From Pseudomonas multiresinivorans (GTDB lineage Bacteria > Pseudomonadota > Gammaproteobacteria > Pseudomonadales > Pseudomonadaceae): DNA of 64,000 bases. Each line of letters begins with the position of its first letter. Position 1 is the stretch's first letter. Under the pieces are notes generated by a model. The model searched no databases. It saw only the letters and a program-made list of their open reading frames with translations, and was not told where the DNA came from. Positions 35,694 to 43,874 of the stretch are shown one piece after another. The position numbers were made by a program, and so were the translations under genes. Location of the stretch: assembly GCF_012971725.1 (NCBI RefSeq), contig NZ_CP048833.1, forward strand, positions 4,340,001 to 4,404,000. Reading direction: 5' to 3'.

Positions 35694-37048
35694 AAACCGT
35701 ACTCCTTTACTTTCTTGTCCATCTTCTCTCGAACATCCTTATGAGTTGGCTGCGTATATGCCAAATGTGCCTCAAGAGTTCTATGACGCATCATCTTTTG
35801 AATCTCAACACCCGAGAACCCGTGGGCACTCAATCGATAGCCGTACGCATGACGATGCCCATGTTCGGTTGTCCCCAAATTCTTGGCATGCTCCAAACCA
35901 ATACGATTCACAGCGTCTTTGTGAATACGCTGGAAATTCTTAATTGTTTCCGGCTGCCCCAAGGAATTGGTGAACGCATAGGGGTGGTCTAGGTATTCAG
36001 GTTCAACACGCTGATGTATCAGATACTTCTGGTACGCATGCAGAAACTCAGTTGCCTTAGCAGGAGGAAAGAATTCAACTTTAAAGAATTTCTCACTACT
36101 ACTAAGGACTGGAGCTTTCCAGCCAGCATGTAGCCGCTCGCTTTTCAAGTACTCAGTTCGAGGAACTCGATGGAAACGTTGCGCAAGGTATTCCTTACGC
36201 GACGAATAGCCCTCCTCCGGAGATGCACCCTCAGATGGGTGGTAGATCCGCACGATCGCCTCAAGGCGTTCCGGGTCGATATCAATATCGGTCAGGTAGA
36301 GCTGAAAGGCTTCGCTCTTGCGGATACCGCCATAGTGCATTAGCAGTGTCAGAGCCCTGCCTTTCCAGTCAGTCCGCTTGTCGCGGTCAGGATCCCACTT
36401 GTTATTCGCCCGAATGAAGCCTTCGTCCAACAGCTTGAGGATATTGTCCTCCGGAAACCTCTTCACCTCCTCCACATCTAAGGGAGCCGCACCAACTCGA
36501 GCGATCGTGCGAGCGTAGCGAGTACGTTTCCGCGCCTCTTTGGCCCCTGGCAGGTGATTGAGAAAAACTCGCTCGTGCTTGTGGAGATATGCACACCAGT
36601 TCAAGCGTTGCTCGGCGTTCGTTGCGAGACGAAATGGGTTCACAGGTTGTGCGTTGTACTCAACCTTCTGTGAGCGCCAGTCGGTGTACTCGGTGATTAG
36701 ATAGACAAGATTGTCAGCGTCCTCCGCGGTTCGAGAACGCCAATAGAGGCCAGAAGGATCCTCAAGAGTTGCAGGATTGATGGTGCCTGCACGTAAAGCA
36801 GCATCGAAGCTCCGGAGCAGCTCCGTGGTCGTACCAAACACGCCTTCGTTTGCATTGATGTACTTGAGCAGAAGCATGACTGCGAACGCCGACCGCTCCC
36901 TCCACGACTGCCCTTTGCTGGCCTTCTCCGCCAAGTAGCGAAGATGCGACATCAGCAAACCATTCTCGGTCAAAAGCGCAGGAAGCCGTAGCTCGCGCCC
37001 CGTGTTGTCCTCTCTGTACCTTGCCTTGACCTTCAGAACGTAAGCCAT
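35690..37048 (-). CDS. gmtY: Gamma-mobile-trio tyrosine recombinase GmtY
   Basis: A 452-aa site-specific recombinase. The catalytic residues are visible: Arg in GGIRKSEAF (about 243), HGHR (396-399), His in MMRHRT (about 422) and the nucleophile Tyr in HLAYTQ (about 431). The N-terminal 200 residues form the arm- and core-binding region. The ATG at 37048 has GAGG about 6 bases upstream, and a TTG one codon earlier is possible. It is the first gene of the operon and lies 128 bp from the junction with greB, where an integrase is expected. It would cut and rejoin the island ends together with GmtZ. Confidence 0.88.
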   Translation of the reverse strand: MAYVLKVKARYREDNTGRELRLPALLTENGLLMSHLRYLAEKASKGQSWRERSAFAVMLLLKYINANEGVFGTTTELLRSFDAALRAGTINPATLEDPSGLYWRSRTAEDADNLVYLITEYTDWRSQKVEYNAQPVNPFRLATNAEQRLNWCAYLHKHERVFLNHLPGAKEARKRTRYARTIARVGAAPLDVEEVKRFPEDNILKLLDEGFIRANNKWDPDRDKRTDWKGRALTLLMHYGGIRKSEAFQLYLTDIDIDPERLEAIVRIYHPSEGASPEEGYSSRKEYLAQRFHRVPRTEYLKSERLHAGWKAPVLSSSEKFFKVEFFPPAKATEFLHAYQKYLIHQRVEPEYLDHPYAFTNSLGQPETIKNFQRIHKDAVNRIGLEHAKNLGTTEHGHRHAYGYRLSAHGFSGVEIQKMMRHRTLEAHLAYTQPTHKDVREKMDKKVKEYGL

Positions 37049-37176
37049 CAACGCCTCTAGAAATAGTACGCTCCTAGAGATACTACGCAGATAGCCTAAG
37101 CCCTGTGAAGCCCTATTTTAACGGTATACGGATGGCATACTCTATTAAATAGTATGTTTTATGTATGGGGTGATAA
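37049..37176. promoter_or_regulatory. Island right end: gmt promoter region and candidate attachment site
   Basis: This AT-rich strip lies between gmtY and the greB fragment. It holds several short inverted repeats: CTCTAG/CTAGAG and TAGTA/TACTA near 37055-37085, and CATACT (37136-37141) with AGTATG (37151-37156) around an A/T-rich centre. The last sits about 20 bases from the first recognisable greB codon. It should contain the promoter of the GMT operon and the recombination site, but the exact cross-over point cannot be fixed without the other end. Confidence 0.6.
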
Positions 37177-37506
37177 TACACCTACGGCAAGAAGATGCTG
37201 CGGGAGATCGACAGCCGCGTGCGTTTCCTGCGCAAGCGCCTGGAAAACTGCAAGGTGGTCAGCGAGCGCCCGGCAAATCCGAACAAGGTCTACTTCGGCG
37301 CCTGGGTCACACTGGAAGACGAGGACGGCGAACAGGCCCGCTACCGCATCGTCGGCCCGGACGAACTGGACCTGCGCAACAACCACATCAGCATCGACTC
37401 GCCGCTGGCCCGCGCCCTGGTGGGCAAGGAGCTGGACGCCGAGGTGATGGTGCACAGCCCCTCCGGCGAGAAGCTCTGGTTCGTGGTGGAAATCGAGTAC
37501 CCCTGA
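37177..37506 (+). pseudogene. greB: greB, 5'-truncated by the island
   Basis: From codon TAC at 37177 the frame reads YTYGKKMLREIDSRVRFLRK, matching GreB from about residue 50, and continues through FGAWVTLEDEDGE, RIVGPDE, SIDSPLARAL and ends with WFVVEIEYP as in intact GreB (transcript-cleavage elongation factor). The two codons just before are TGA and TAA, so there is no start. The N-terminal coiled coil that enters the RNA polymerase channel is missing and its 5' part is not in this window. The simplest reading is that the island sits inside greB. Confidence 0.88.
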
Positions 37507-37521
37507 ACGCACAAGACTCCC

Positions 37522-37600
37522 GTAGGAGCGAGCTTGCTCGCGAACCCGCCCAGCACTGGAGCTGCCGGGAAATCCGTTCGCGAGCAAGCTCGCTCCTGCA
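37522..37600. repeat. Pseudomonas REP palindrome pair
   Basis: GTAGGAGCGAGCTTGCTCG and its inverted copy CGAGCAAGCTCGCTCCTGC are separated by about 40 bases. Such paired REPs lie between Pseudomonas genes and mark this side as core genome. It sits just after greB. Confidence 0.9.
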
Positions 37601-37615
37601 GGCTTAACCTGGAGC

Positions 37616-37936
37616 TCAGAGCGACGGCGGGCGCCGAGTGATCAGACCCTGGCGGGCGACGCGGGTCAGCTCGTGGATGGCCGACTCCAGCTGCTCGGCC
37701 ACCGGCGACTGGACCACCGCGAAGTCAAAGCTGTCGGACGGGAAGCGCGCGAGATCGGCAAAGGTTTCAGCGAATTGGATCAGGAAGGTACGCGAGCCGT
37801 TCCAGCGCTTGGGCCAGCCATCGAGGTAACGGACGAGAGTGGGCTGGTGATTGCCGCCCAGGAGAATCTTCGGATTGCGGCGTACCAGGCCCGTGGTGAT
37901 CGGGGCCAGGCGTACATGCGGGTTGGGACAGGTCAT
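37616..37936 (-). CDS. Hypothetical protein, resembles part of a SAM-methyltransferase
   Basis: A 106-aa protein. The segment LARFPSDSFDFAVVQSPVAEQLESAIHELTRVARQGLI resembles the region after motif I of class I SAM-dependent methyltransferases. There is no SAM-binding glycine loop, and the length is far below a full enzyme, so activity is doubtful. The ATG at 37936 has GGAG 11 bases upstream. It is transcribed toward greB. Confidence 0.6.
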   Translation of the reverse strand: MTCPNPHVRLAPITTGLVRRNPKILLGGNHQPTLVRYLDGWPKRWNGSRTFLIQFAETFADLARFPSDSFDFAVVQSPVAEQLESAIHELTRVARQGLITRRPPSL

Positions 37937-38117
37937 GGTGTCACGTCTCCGCCTCAGGGGTCCTGCTGGACGCGGCGAGAGGCACACCGAACCAGCGCTT
38001 TAGCGGTATTTCGATGTCAGCCATCGCTGCATCCGCGCCCCGCAAGTTGCTACTTAAATCGGCGCTGTGCGGCATCCTAGAGAAGCCCCGGCAAAGCTGT
38101 CAAGGAGACTTCAGTCG

Positions 38118-38636
38118 ATGACCACGCCACCCCTGCGGCTGTTCTTCGCCCTGCCCTGCCTGGCGCCGCTGGCAGCGCAAATCTGCGCCTGGCGCGATGG
38201 CCTGCACCTGGACGGCCAACCCGTTGCCCAGGCCAATCTGCACCTGACCCTGGCTTTTCTCGGCTCCGTCCCGCGCGGCCGCAAGGCGGAATTGCGTGCC
38301 ATCGGCGAACGTCTGCCGAGCCAGGGCTTCAACCTGAAACTGGACCACATCGCCCGCTGGAGCAATGGCATCCTGCACCTGGCGCCGAGCACCGTGCCGC
38401 CCGCCCTGCATGAGCTGGTGCATGCATTGCGCGAAGAGTTGCGAACAGGCGGATTCGAAGTCGAGCACCGCCCCTTCCATCCCCACATCACCCTCGCGCG
38501 CCACGCCCACCAGACACCGGCTGCCACAGCGTCGTTTCTGCTACCGGCCCAGGCCGTGGCGCTGTTCAGCTCGGAGAACAGCCCCACCGGCGTGCGCTAC
38601 CGCGCCATCGGCGAGTGGCCGCTAGATAGCGTCTGA
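38118..38636 (+). CDS. thpR: RNA 2',3'-cyclic phosphodiesterase ThpR (2H family)
   Basis: A 172-aa protein with the two HxTx motifs of the 2H phosphoesterase superfamily, HLTL in NLHLTLAFLG and HITL in FHPHITLAR. This is the signature of ThpR/LigT, which opens 2',3'-cyclic phosphate ends of RNA. The ATG at 38118 with AAGGAG upstream is chosen, and the longer reading adds 17 unrelated residues. The last 15 bases overlap the convergent LysR gene. Confidence 0.92.
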   Translation: MTTPPLRLFFALPCLAPLAAQICAWRDGLHLDGQPVAQANLHLTLAFLGSVPRGRKAELRAIGERLPSQGFNLKLDHIARWSNGILHLAPSTVPPALHELVHALREELRTGGFEVEHRPFHPHITLARHAHQTPAATASFLLPAQAVALFSSENSPTGVRYRAIGEWPLDSV

Positions 38637-39539
38637 TCGAGCTGCCCAGTCCTGGGCGTAATCGAGGAAGCGTCGCAGGCCAGCCGTGGGGTACTTGTCG
38701 ATGTGCAGCGCACGGAAGAAGGTGCGCCGCAGCGGCCCCAGCGGATTATCCAACTGCACCAGCTCGCCGCGCGCGAGCTCCGCCTGTACGACACGCTGCG
38801 ACAGGCAACCGATGCCGAAACCGCTCGCTACCAACTGCTTGATCGCCTCGGCGTTGCTTACCTCCAGGGGCGCATTGACGCTGCCCAGGCGCGGCAACAC
38901 CTGCTGTTCGAATGTCACCCGCGTGCCCGAACCGGATTCCCGCAGCACCCAGCGCGCCGCCGCCAGATCCGGCAGGGTGACGCACTCGGCCGCCGCCAGG
39001 GGGTGATCCGGCGCCACCACCAAAAGCAGCTCGTCCGCCATCCAGGGCGTCAGCTGTATCTGCGGATGCTGGATCGGCGCCTCGATAAAGGCCACGTCCA
39101 ACCTGAACTCGGCCAGCGCCTCGATCACCCCTCCGCTGTTGGCGACCTGCAGCTCCAGGCGACTCTCGGGCAATTCGCCGAGAAAGCCGGCCATCACCTG
39201 CGGCAGCAGGTAGCCGCCAATGCTGCGGCTGGCACCGAGGCTAAGTTGCACCGGCGCCGATTCGAACAGGCTCTCCAGCTCGGCACTCTGCGCCAACAGC
39301 GCACTGGCCTTGGGATAGAAGGCGCGGCCGTTGTCGTTCAACGCCAGGCGCTTGCCGCTGCGGTCGAACAGGCGCGTGCCGAGTGCACGCTCCAGCTCCT
39401 GCAACGCCTGGCTGGCGGCGGACTGCGACAGAGCGATGCGTGCCGCGGCCTGGGTGACATTGCCCAGTTCGGCAATCGCGGTGAAGGTCGCCAACTGGCG
39501 AAGGGTGATGCGCGGGCCCATATCGATAAAACCGGTCAT
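38622..39539 (-). CDS. LysR family regulator (YeiE-like)
   Basis: A 305-aa LysR regulator. The N-terminal HTH is TLRQLATFTAIAELGNVTQAAARIALSQSAASQALQELE, followed by a periplasmic-binding-like effector domain. It is divergent from the yeiH-family exporter across 75 bp, the same pairing as yeiE-yeiH in other bacteria, so it probably controls that gene. The first ATG (39539) and a second Met six codons in (39521) are both possible starts. Confidence 0.88.
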   Translation of the reverse strand: MTGFIDMGPRITLRQLATFTAIAELGNVTQAAARIALSQSAASQALQELERALGTRLFDRSGKRLALNDNGRAFYPKASALLAQSAELESLFESAPVQLSLGASRSIGGYLLPQVMAGFLGELPESRLELQVANSGGVIEALAEFRLDVAFIEAPIQHPQIQLTPWMADELLLVVAPDHPLAAAECVTLPDLAAARWVLRESGSGTRVTFEQQVLPRLGSVNAPLEVSNAEAIKQLVASGFGIGCLSQRVVQAELARGELVQLDNPLGPLRRTFFRALHIDKYPTAGLRRFLDYAQDWAARSDAI

Positions 39540-39614
39540 CCCAATAAGAACAATCCTTTTTTACACTAAGCAGTGCGGCGGCACCATGGCTTCACCTTAC
39601 ACAAGGAGTCATCC

Positions 39615-40643
39615 ATGAACGCCCTTCGCCGCACGCCGTACCTCCTCCCTGGCGCCCTGCTCTGCCTGGCCATCGCCTTTGGCTCCCGCCAGCTGATGGA
39701 GATTCCCGCGCTGCAGCACCTGGGGCTGGGCAGCCTGACCCTGGCCATCCTGATTGGCCTGCTGGCCGGCAACCTGGGCCTGGCCCGTTTCGGCAGCATC
39801 CGCCCCGGCATCGACCTCTCTCGCCAGCAACTGCTGCGCCTGGGCGTGGTGCTCTATGGCCTGCGCCTGACCTTCCAGGACATCGCCGCCCTCGGCCCGG
39901 CAGCATTGATCATCGACGTGCTGATGGTCGCCAGCACCCTGACTGTCGCCTGGTGGATCGGCGAACGCTGGCTCAAGCTGCCGCGCGAGAGCGCCCTGCT
40001 GATCGGCGCCGGCAGCGCCATCTGTGGAGCCGCTGCGGTCATGGCGAGCAGCCCGGTACTCAAGGCGCGTGCCGAGCACACCGCCGTCGCAGTAGCCACC
40101 GTGGTGCTCTTCGGCACCCTGGCGATGCTGCTGCATCCGCTGATCTACGCCGCACTGCCCAATCTGTTCGGCAGCGAGCAGGCCTTCGGCGTGTTCACCG
40201 GCTCGACCATCCATGAAGTCGCCCAGGTGGTTGCCGCCGGCCGCGCCATGGACCCGGCCGCCGCCGACGCCGCGCTGATCAGCAAGATGTTGCGAGTCCT
40301 GCTGCTGGCCCCGGCCCTGCTGATCCTCGGCCGCGTCGGTTGCGCCGAAGCCGCCGAGCCGGGCGCGCGCCGCAAACTGCACATTCCCGGTTTCGCCGTG
40401 TTCTTCCTGCTGGTGACCGGCCTGCGTTCGCTGGGCTGGGTGCCGGAAAGCTGGCTGGCGCCGCTGCAGCAACTGGATGACGTGATGCTCGGCATGGCAA
40501 TGGCCGCCCTGGGCCTGGCCACCCGCCTGGGCGACCTGCGCAAGGAAGGCCCCAAGCCGCTGCTGCTGGGCGCCGGGCTGTTCGCCTTCCTGCTGGTGGG
40601 CGGCGGCCTGATCAACGGCGGCGTACAGTACCTGTTCCACTGA
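39615..40643 (+). CDS. yeiH: YeiH-family putative sulfate exporter
   Basis: A 342-aa inner-membrane protein with about ten hydrophobic helices, of the UPF0324/YeiH family. Characteristic parts are LGLGSLTLAILIGLLAGN, GVVLYGLRLTFQDI, GAGSAICGAAAVMA and FGVFTGSTIHEVAQV. The ATG at 39615 has AAGGAG 8 bases upstream. The family is annotated as a sulfate exporter, though direct evidence is thin. It is divergent from the LysR gene and ends before a strong bidirectional terminator. Confidence 0.9.
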   Translation: MNALRRTPYLLPGALLCLAIAFGSRQLMEIPALQHLGLGSLTLAILIGLLAGNLGLARFGSIRPGIDLSRQQLLRLGVVLYGLRLTFQDIAALGPAALIIDVLMVASTLTVAWWIGERWLKLPRESALLIGAGSAICGAAAVMASSPVLKARAEHTAVAVATVVLFGTLAMLLHPLIYAALPNLFGSEQAFGVFTGSTIHEVAQVVAAGRAMDPAAADAALISKMLRVLLLAPALLILGRVGCAEAAEPGARRKLHIPGFAVFFLLVTGLRSLGWVPESWLAPLQQLDDVMLGMAMAALGLATRLGDLRKEGPKPLLLGAGLFAFLLVGGGLINGGVQYLFH

Positions 40644-40658
40644 TTCACGCAGGCAAAC

Positions 40659-40693
40659 AAAAAGGGCGGGCACCTTGGGTGCCCGCCCTTTTT
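40659..40693. terminator. Bidirectional terminator
   Basis: AAAAAGGGCGGGCACC pairs with GGTGCCCGCCCTTTTT with a 3-base loop. With A-tract on one side and T-tract on the other, it serves both yeiH and the convergent doxX-family gene. Confidence 0.95.
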
Positions 40694-40710
40694 CGTTATC
40701 GCGTCGGCGA

Positions 40711-41145
40711 TCAGCTGGACAGCTTGCGGTCCAGCGAGAACGGGCCGGCGCCGCTGATCAGCAGCGCGACGCTGATCATGATCAGGGTGAAGGCGTATTC
40801 GAAGCCGTTCGCGGTGATGAAGAAGCCGTTGGCCAGGTGCACGCTGAACACCGCGACCAGCATGGCGACGATCAGCGGGATGCTCGCCAGGCGCACCAGC
40901 AGGCCGAGGACCAGGGCCAGGCCGCCGAAGAATTCGGCGCTGCCGGCCAGGGCAGCCATCAGGTAGCCAGGAGTCACGCCGAGGGATTCCAGCCAGCCCG
41001 CCATGCCTTGCAGACCCGGGCCACCGAAGGCGCCGAAGAGCTTCTGCGAGCCGTGAGCCATGAAGGTCAGGCCGGTGGTGATGCGCAGGACAGCGATGCC
41101 GGCGCCAGCGTTGGTGGTCAGAATGGATTTGATCAGCGAGTTCAT
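40711..41145 (-). CDS. DoxX family membrane protein
   Basis: A 144-aa protein with four membrane helices. DoxX hallmarks include VLRITTGLTFMAHGSQKLFG at the front, GSAEFFGGLALVLGLLVRL in the middle, and FTLIMISVALLISGAG near the end. DoxX proteins are linked to quinone or thiol-redox membrane complexes, but the function of this one is open. It is a single gene ending at the shared terminator. Confidence 0.92.
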   Translation of the reverse strand: MNSLIKSILTTNAGAGIAVLRITTGLTFMAHGSQKLFGAFGGPGLQGMAGWLESLGVTPGYLMAALAGSAEFFGGLALVLGLLVRLASIPLIVAMLVAVFSVHLANGFFITANGFEYAFTLIMISVALLISGAGPFSLDRKLSS

Positions 41146-41287
41146 GGTGCGTCCTTGTGCGAGCTCTAGTGGGAGCGAAGGGTTGCGTAGGAAGTAGGTG
41201 ACAACCGTGGTTGCTTGGCGACCAATATAACCAGTTTTTACGATATCAAAAGCGCAAAATCGCGCTTATAACTATCGAACAAACTGA

Positions 41288-42712
41288 TTACTTCTTGATT
41301 GCCGCCACGCTCTCACGTGGCTCGAGGCCATCACGTTCCCGCTGATATGCAAGATAGTACTTGTTGACGCTACTGACGTAGTTCACCACGCCCATGCCCA
41401 ACTGCTCGGCCGCCACGCGCTCGACCTGGAAGAACCACTGGTTGGGGTTCAGGCCCTGGCGCTTGGCCTCCGCACGCAGGCTTTGCACCCGCTCGGGACC
41501 GGCGTTGTAGGCAGCCAGAACGAAGGCCATGCGGTCCCGTTCATTGATGCGCGGGCTGGAGAAGAACCGCTTGCGCAGCATGGCCATGTAACGGCTGGCT
41601 GCCTGCACGTTGTTCTCCTTCTGGTGCACGGTATCCACGCCCACAGCGCGGGCCGCCGCCGGGGTGATCTGCATCAGCCCGGTAGCGCCGCCAGCGCCGC
41701 GCGCACTGGCATTGAGATTGGATTCCTTGAAGCCCACGGCGGCCAGGGCCAGCCAGTCGACCTTGCTCTGCTCGCCGTAGCGTTGCAGGGTCGGGCGCAC
41801 GGCTTCCAGGCGCTTGCGGTCGGGAACCAGCAACGGGTTGCGCACCTGGTAGGCGCGGCGGTACAGGCGCTGGAAGGCCGCGTCCTGGTCCGCCGGGGCG
41901 CGATAGTCCTTGAGGAAGCGGTTGACGCTGGCACGCAGCATCGGCGCGTCGCGGCGAACGTACCAGGCCATCGGCTCGCTGTTGTCCAGCACCAGGTGGC
42001 GGTCGACACGCAGCTTGGTGAAGACCTTGCTCCAGCGTTCGGCGATGGGCTGCTCGACCACGGTGTAATTGAAGATGCCGGCCTGGACCATCTCCAGCAC
42101 GTCTTCCACCGCCAGGGAGGAATCGGTCCACTCCAGCACCAGCGGCGCCATGCGCTTCTGCGCCAGGCGCTCGTTGACCTTGCGAACGGCCTCGCCGGCG
42201 GCGCTGCCGGCTGGCAGGGTGATGGTGCGGCCGGCCAGTTGCTCCAGGCGCACGAACTTGCGATTGCCCTGCTTGGTCACCAGCACCAGCGGCACATCGG
42301 CCTTCCACGGCAGGCTGGGGCTGACGTTCTGGCCATCGCGGGCCAGCAGGACTTCCCCGGGCGCGACCAGATCGCCTTCACCGCGCTGCAGCGCGCCGAG
42401 CAATTGATCCTTGGCCTTGGGAATGAACTTGATGGTGAGCGGCTTGCGCCCCGGGGCGCTGTCGTTGAGGTATTGCTCGAAGGCGCGCAGGCGACGGTAT
42501 TCGACGCCAATGGGTTCGCCCTTGATCTCGCCGGAGCTGTTGCGGCTCTGGTTGACCAGAACCCGTAGGGTGCCGCCGGAGCGAATCGTGGCGAGGTCGC
42601 GGGCGTCGGTGCTTTCCTGCTCCCAGTTTTCCGGCTGGGCCGTCAGGCGCGCGGCCGCCGGCAGTGGCGTCAGGGCCACGAGGCACAGCAGTAGCAACAA
42701 CAGTCGGGTCAT
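41288..42712 (-). CDS. Membrane-bound lytic murein transglycosylase, MltF-like
   Basis: A 474-aa exported protein: signal peptide (MTRLLLLLLCLVALTPLPAAA), a periplasmic-binding-protein-like ABC-type sensor domain (about 45-290), then a C-terminal SLT transglycosylase domain with catalytic Glu in GFKESNLNA and the GATGLMQIT and AAYNAGP motifs. It cleaves peptidoglycan strands to 1,6-anhydro ends. The ATG at 42712 has GGAG 8 bases upstream. P. aeruginosa has two MltF paralogues, and by position this is the second (MltF2-type), which is inferred from remembered gene order. It is divergent from tatD. Confidence 0.88.
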   Translation of the reverse strand: MTRLLLLLLCLVALTPLPAAARLTAQPENWEQESTDARDLATIRSGGTLRVLVNQSRNSSGEIKGEPIGVEYRRLRAFEQYLNDSAPGRKPLTIKFIPKAKDQLLGALQRGEGDLVAPGEVLLARDGQNVSPSLPWKADVPLVLVTKQGNRKFVRLEQLAGRTITLPAGSAAGEAVRKVNERLAQKRMAPLVLEWTDSSLAVEDVLEMVQAGIFNYTVVEQPIAERWSKVFTKLRVDRHLVLDNSEPMAWYVRRDAPMLRASVNRFLKDYRAPADQDAAFQRLYRRAYQVRNPLLVPDRKRLEAVRPTLQRYGEQSKVDWLALAAVGFKESNLNASARGAGGATGLMQITPAAARAVGVDTVHQKENNVQAASRYMAMLRKRFFSSPRINERDRMAFVLAAYNAGPERVQSLRAEAKRQGLNPNQWFFQVERVAAEQLGMGVVNYVSSVNKYYLAYQRERDGLEPRESVAAIKK

Positions 42713-42833
42713 CCAGCTCTCCAGGGGCTCGCACTCGGCGGCGGGCCGATTAGAGTGCGGTTTCGGTCGGGGGTTCCCGACCGCCAAGGGCGCGCAAGAT
42801 TCTCACAGGAGGGGCTCATTACCAACCCGAAAC

Positions 42834-42852
42834 TTCCGATATATCTTCGGAA
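42834..42852. promoter_or_regulatory. Inverted repeat between mltF-like and tatD genes
   Basis: TTCCGA and TCGGAA flank seven A/T-rich bases in the divergent intergenic region. It could be an operator for either gene, but no regulator in the window can be tied to it. Confidence 0.3.
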
Positions 42853-42936
42853 TAATCCGCAACCTGTTGTTTTTGAAGAATTTTCGTCTGGAAAGAGCGT
42901 TTTGCTATGCTCCGCATCCGGACAAAGGGAACAAAA

Positions 42937-43737
42937 ATGCAACTGATCGACATCGGCGTCAACCTCACCCATCCAAGCTTCGAGCCGGAACGTGAAGCGG
43001 TCCTCGCTCGCGCGATCGAGGCCGGCGTCGCCCAGATGGTGCTCACGGGGACCAGCCTGTCCGACAGCGAACAGGCCCTGGACCTGTGCCGGCAACTGGA
43101 CGAAGAACAGCGTCTTTACTGCACCGCCGGTGTCCATCCCCATGAAGCCAGCCACTGGGACAGCGGCAGCGCCAGGGTGCTGCGCGGCCTGCTGGCGGAG
43201 GACCGGGTAAAGGCCGTCGGCGAATGCGGCCTGGACTTCAACCGCGACTTTTCGCCGCGCCCGCAGCAGGAAAAGGCTTTCGAAGAACAGCTGGGCCTCG
43301 CCGTGGAACTGCAACTGCCGGTATTCATCCACGAGCGCGATGCCGGAGAGCGCCTGCTGGCGATCCTCAAGGACTTCCGCGACCGGCTCCCTGCGGCCGT
43401 AGTGCATTGCTTCACCGGCGAGCGCCGCACGCTTTATTCCTACCTCGACCTCGACCTGCACATCGGCATCACCGGCTGGATCTGCGACGAGCGCCGCGGC
43501 ACCCATCTGCAGGAACTGGTGCGGGAAATTCCCGAAGGCCGGCTGATGCTGGAAAGCGACGCACCTTATCTGTTGCCGCGCACGCTGCGGCCCAAGCCGA
43601 AGAACGGCCGGAACCAGCCGGCCTACCTGCCCGAAGTGCTGACCTGCGTGGCCCAGCACCGTGGCGAGAGCGCAGAGCGCGTCGCTGCCCATACCACCGA
43701 GTGCGCACGACGCTTCTTTGACCTCCCGGAAATTTGA
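42937..43737 (+). CDS. tatD: TatD family metal-dependent hydrolase
   Basis: A 266-aa TIM-barrel amidohydrolase. Metal-binding residues appear in GVHPHE, GECGLDF, FIHERDA, HCFTG and ESDAPYLLP. E. coli TatD is a 3'-5' DNA/RNA exonuclease involved in DNA repair and H2O2 resistance. The ATG at 42937 has AAAGGGA 5 bases upstream. A long hairpin follows the gene. Confidence 0.93.
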   Translation: MQLIDIGVNLTHPSFEPEREAVLARAIEAGVAQMVLTGTSLSDSEQALDLCRQLDEEQRLYCTAGVHPHEASHWDSGSARVLRGLLAEDRVKAVGECGLDFNRDFSPRPQQEKAFEEQLGLAVELQLPVFIHERDAGERLLAILKDFRDRLPAAVVHCFTGERRTLYSYLDLDLHIGITGWICDERRGTHLQELVREIPEGRLMLESDAPYLLPRTLRPKPKNGRNQPAYLPEVLTCVAQHRGESAERVAAHTTECARRFFDLPEI

Positions 43738-43782
43738 ACCGGCTCTCAAGAATGCCCTTCCTCGGCCGATAAGTCGGGAGCG

Positions 43783-43816
43783 GAAGGTGGCTTGATTCCC
43801 ATCAATGGCCACCTTC
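43783..43816 (+). terminator. Long hairpin after tatD
   Basis: GAAGGTGGC-TTGAT pairs with ATCAA-(TG)-GCCACCTTC around TCCC, giving about 14 paired bases. It is followed by a modest T-stretch (CCCTTTTC). It lies just before the chemoreceptor gene and probably ends the tatD transcript. Confidence 0.65.
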
Positions 43817-43874
43817 ATCCCTTTTCACGACAATAATGGCGCCCTGCCACTATTCGACCGACAAGAAGACATCT

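Noticed and set aside
1..37176. A tRNA gene as island attachment site
   Set aside because: No tRNA-like cloverleaf was seen near the right end. The greB truncation explains the junction better.
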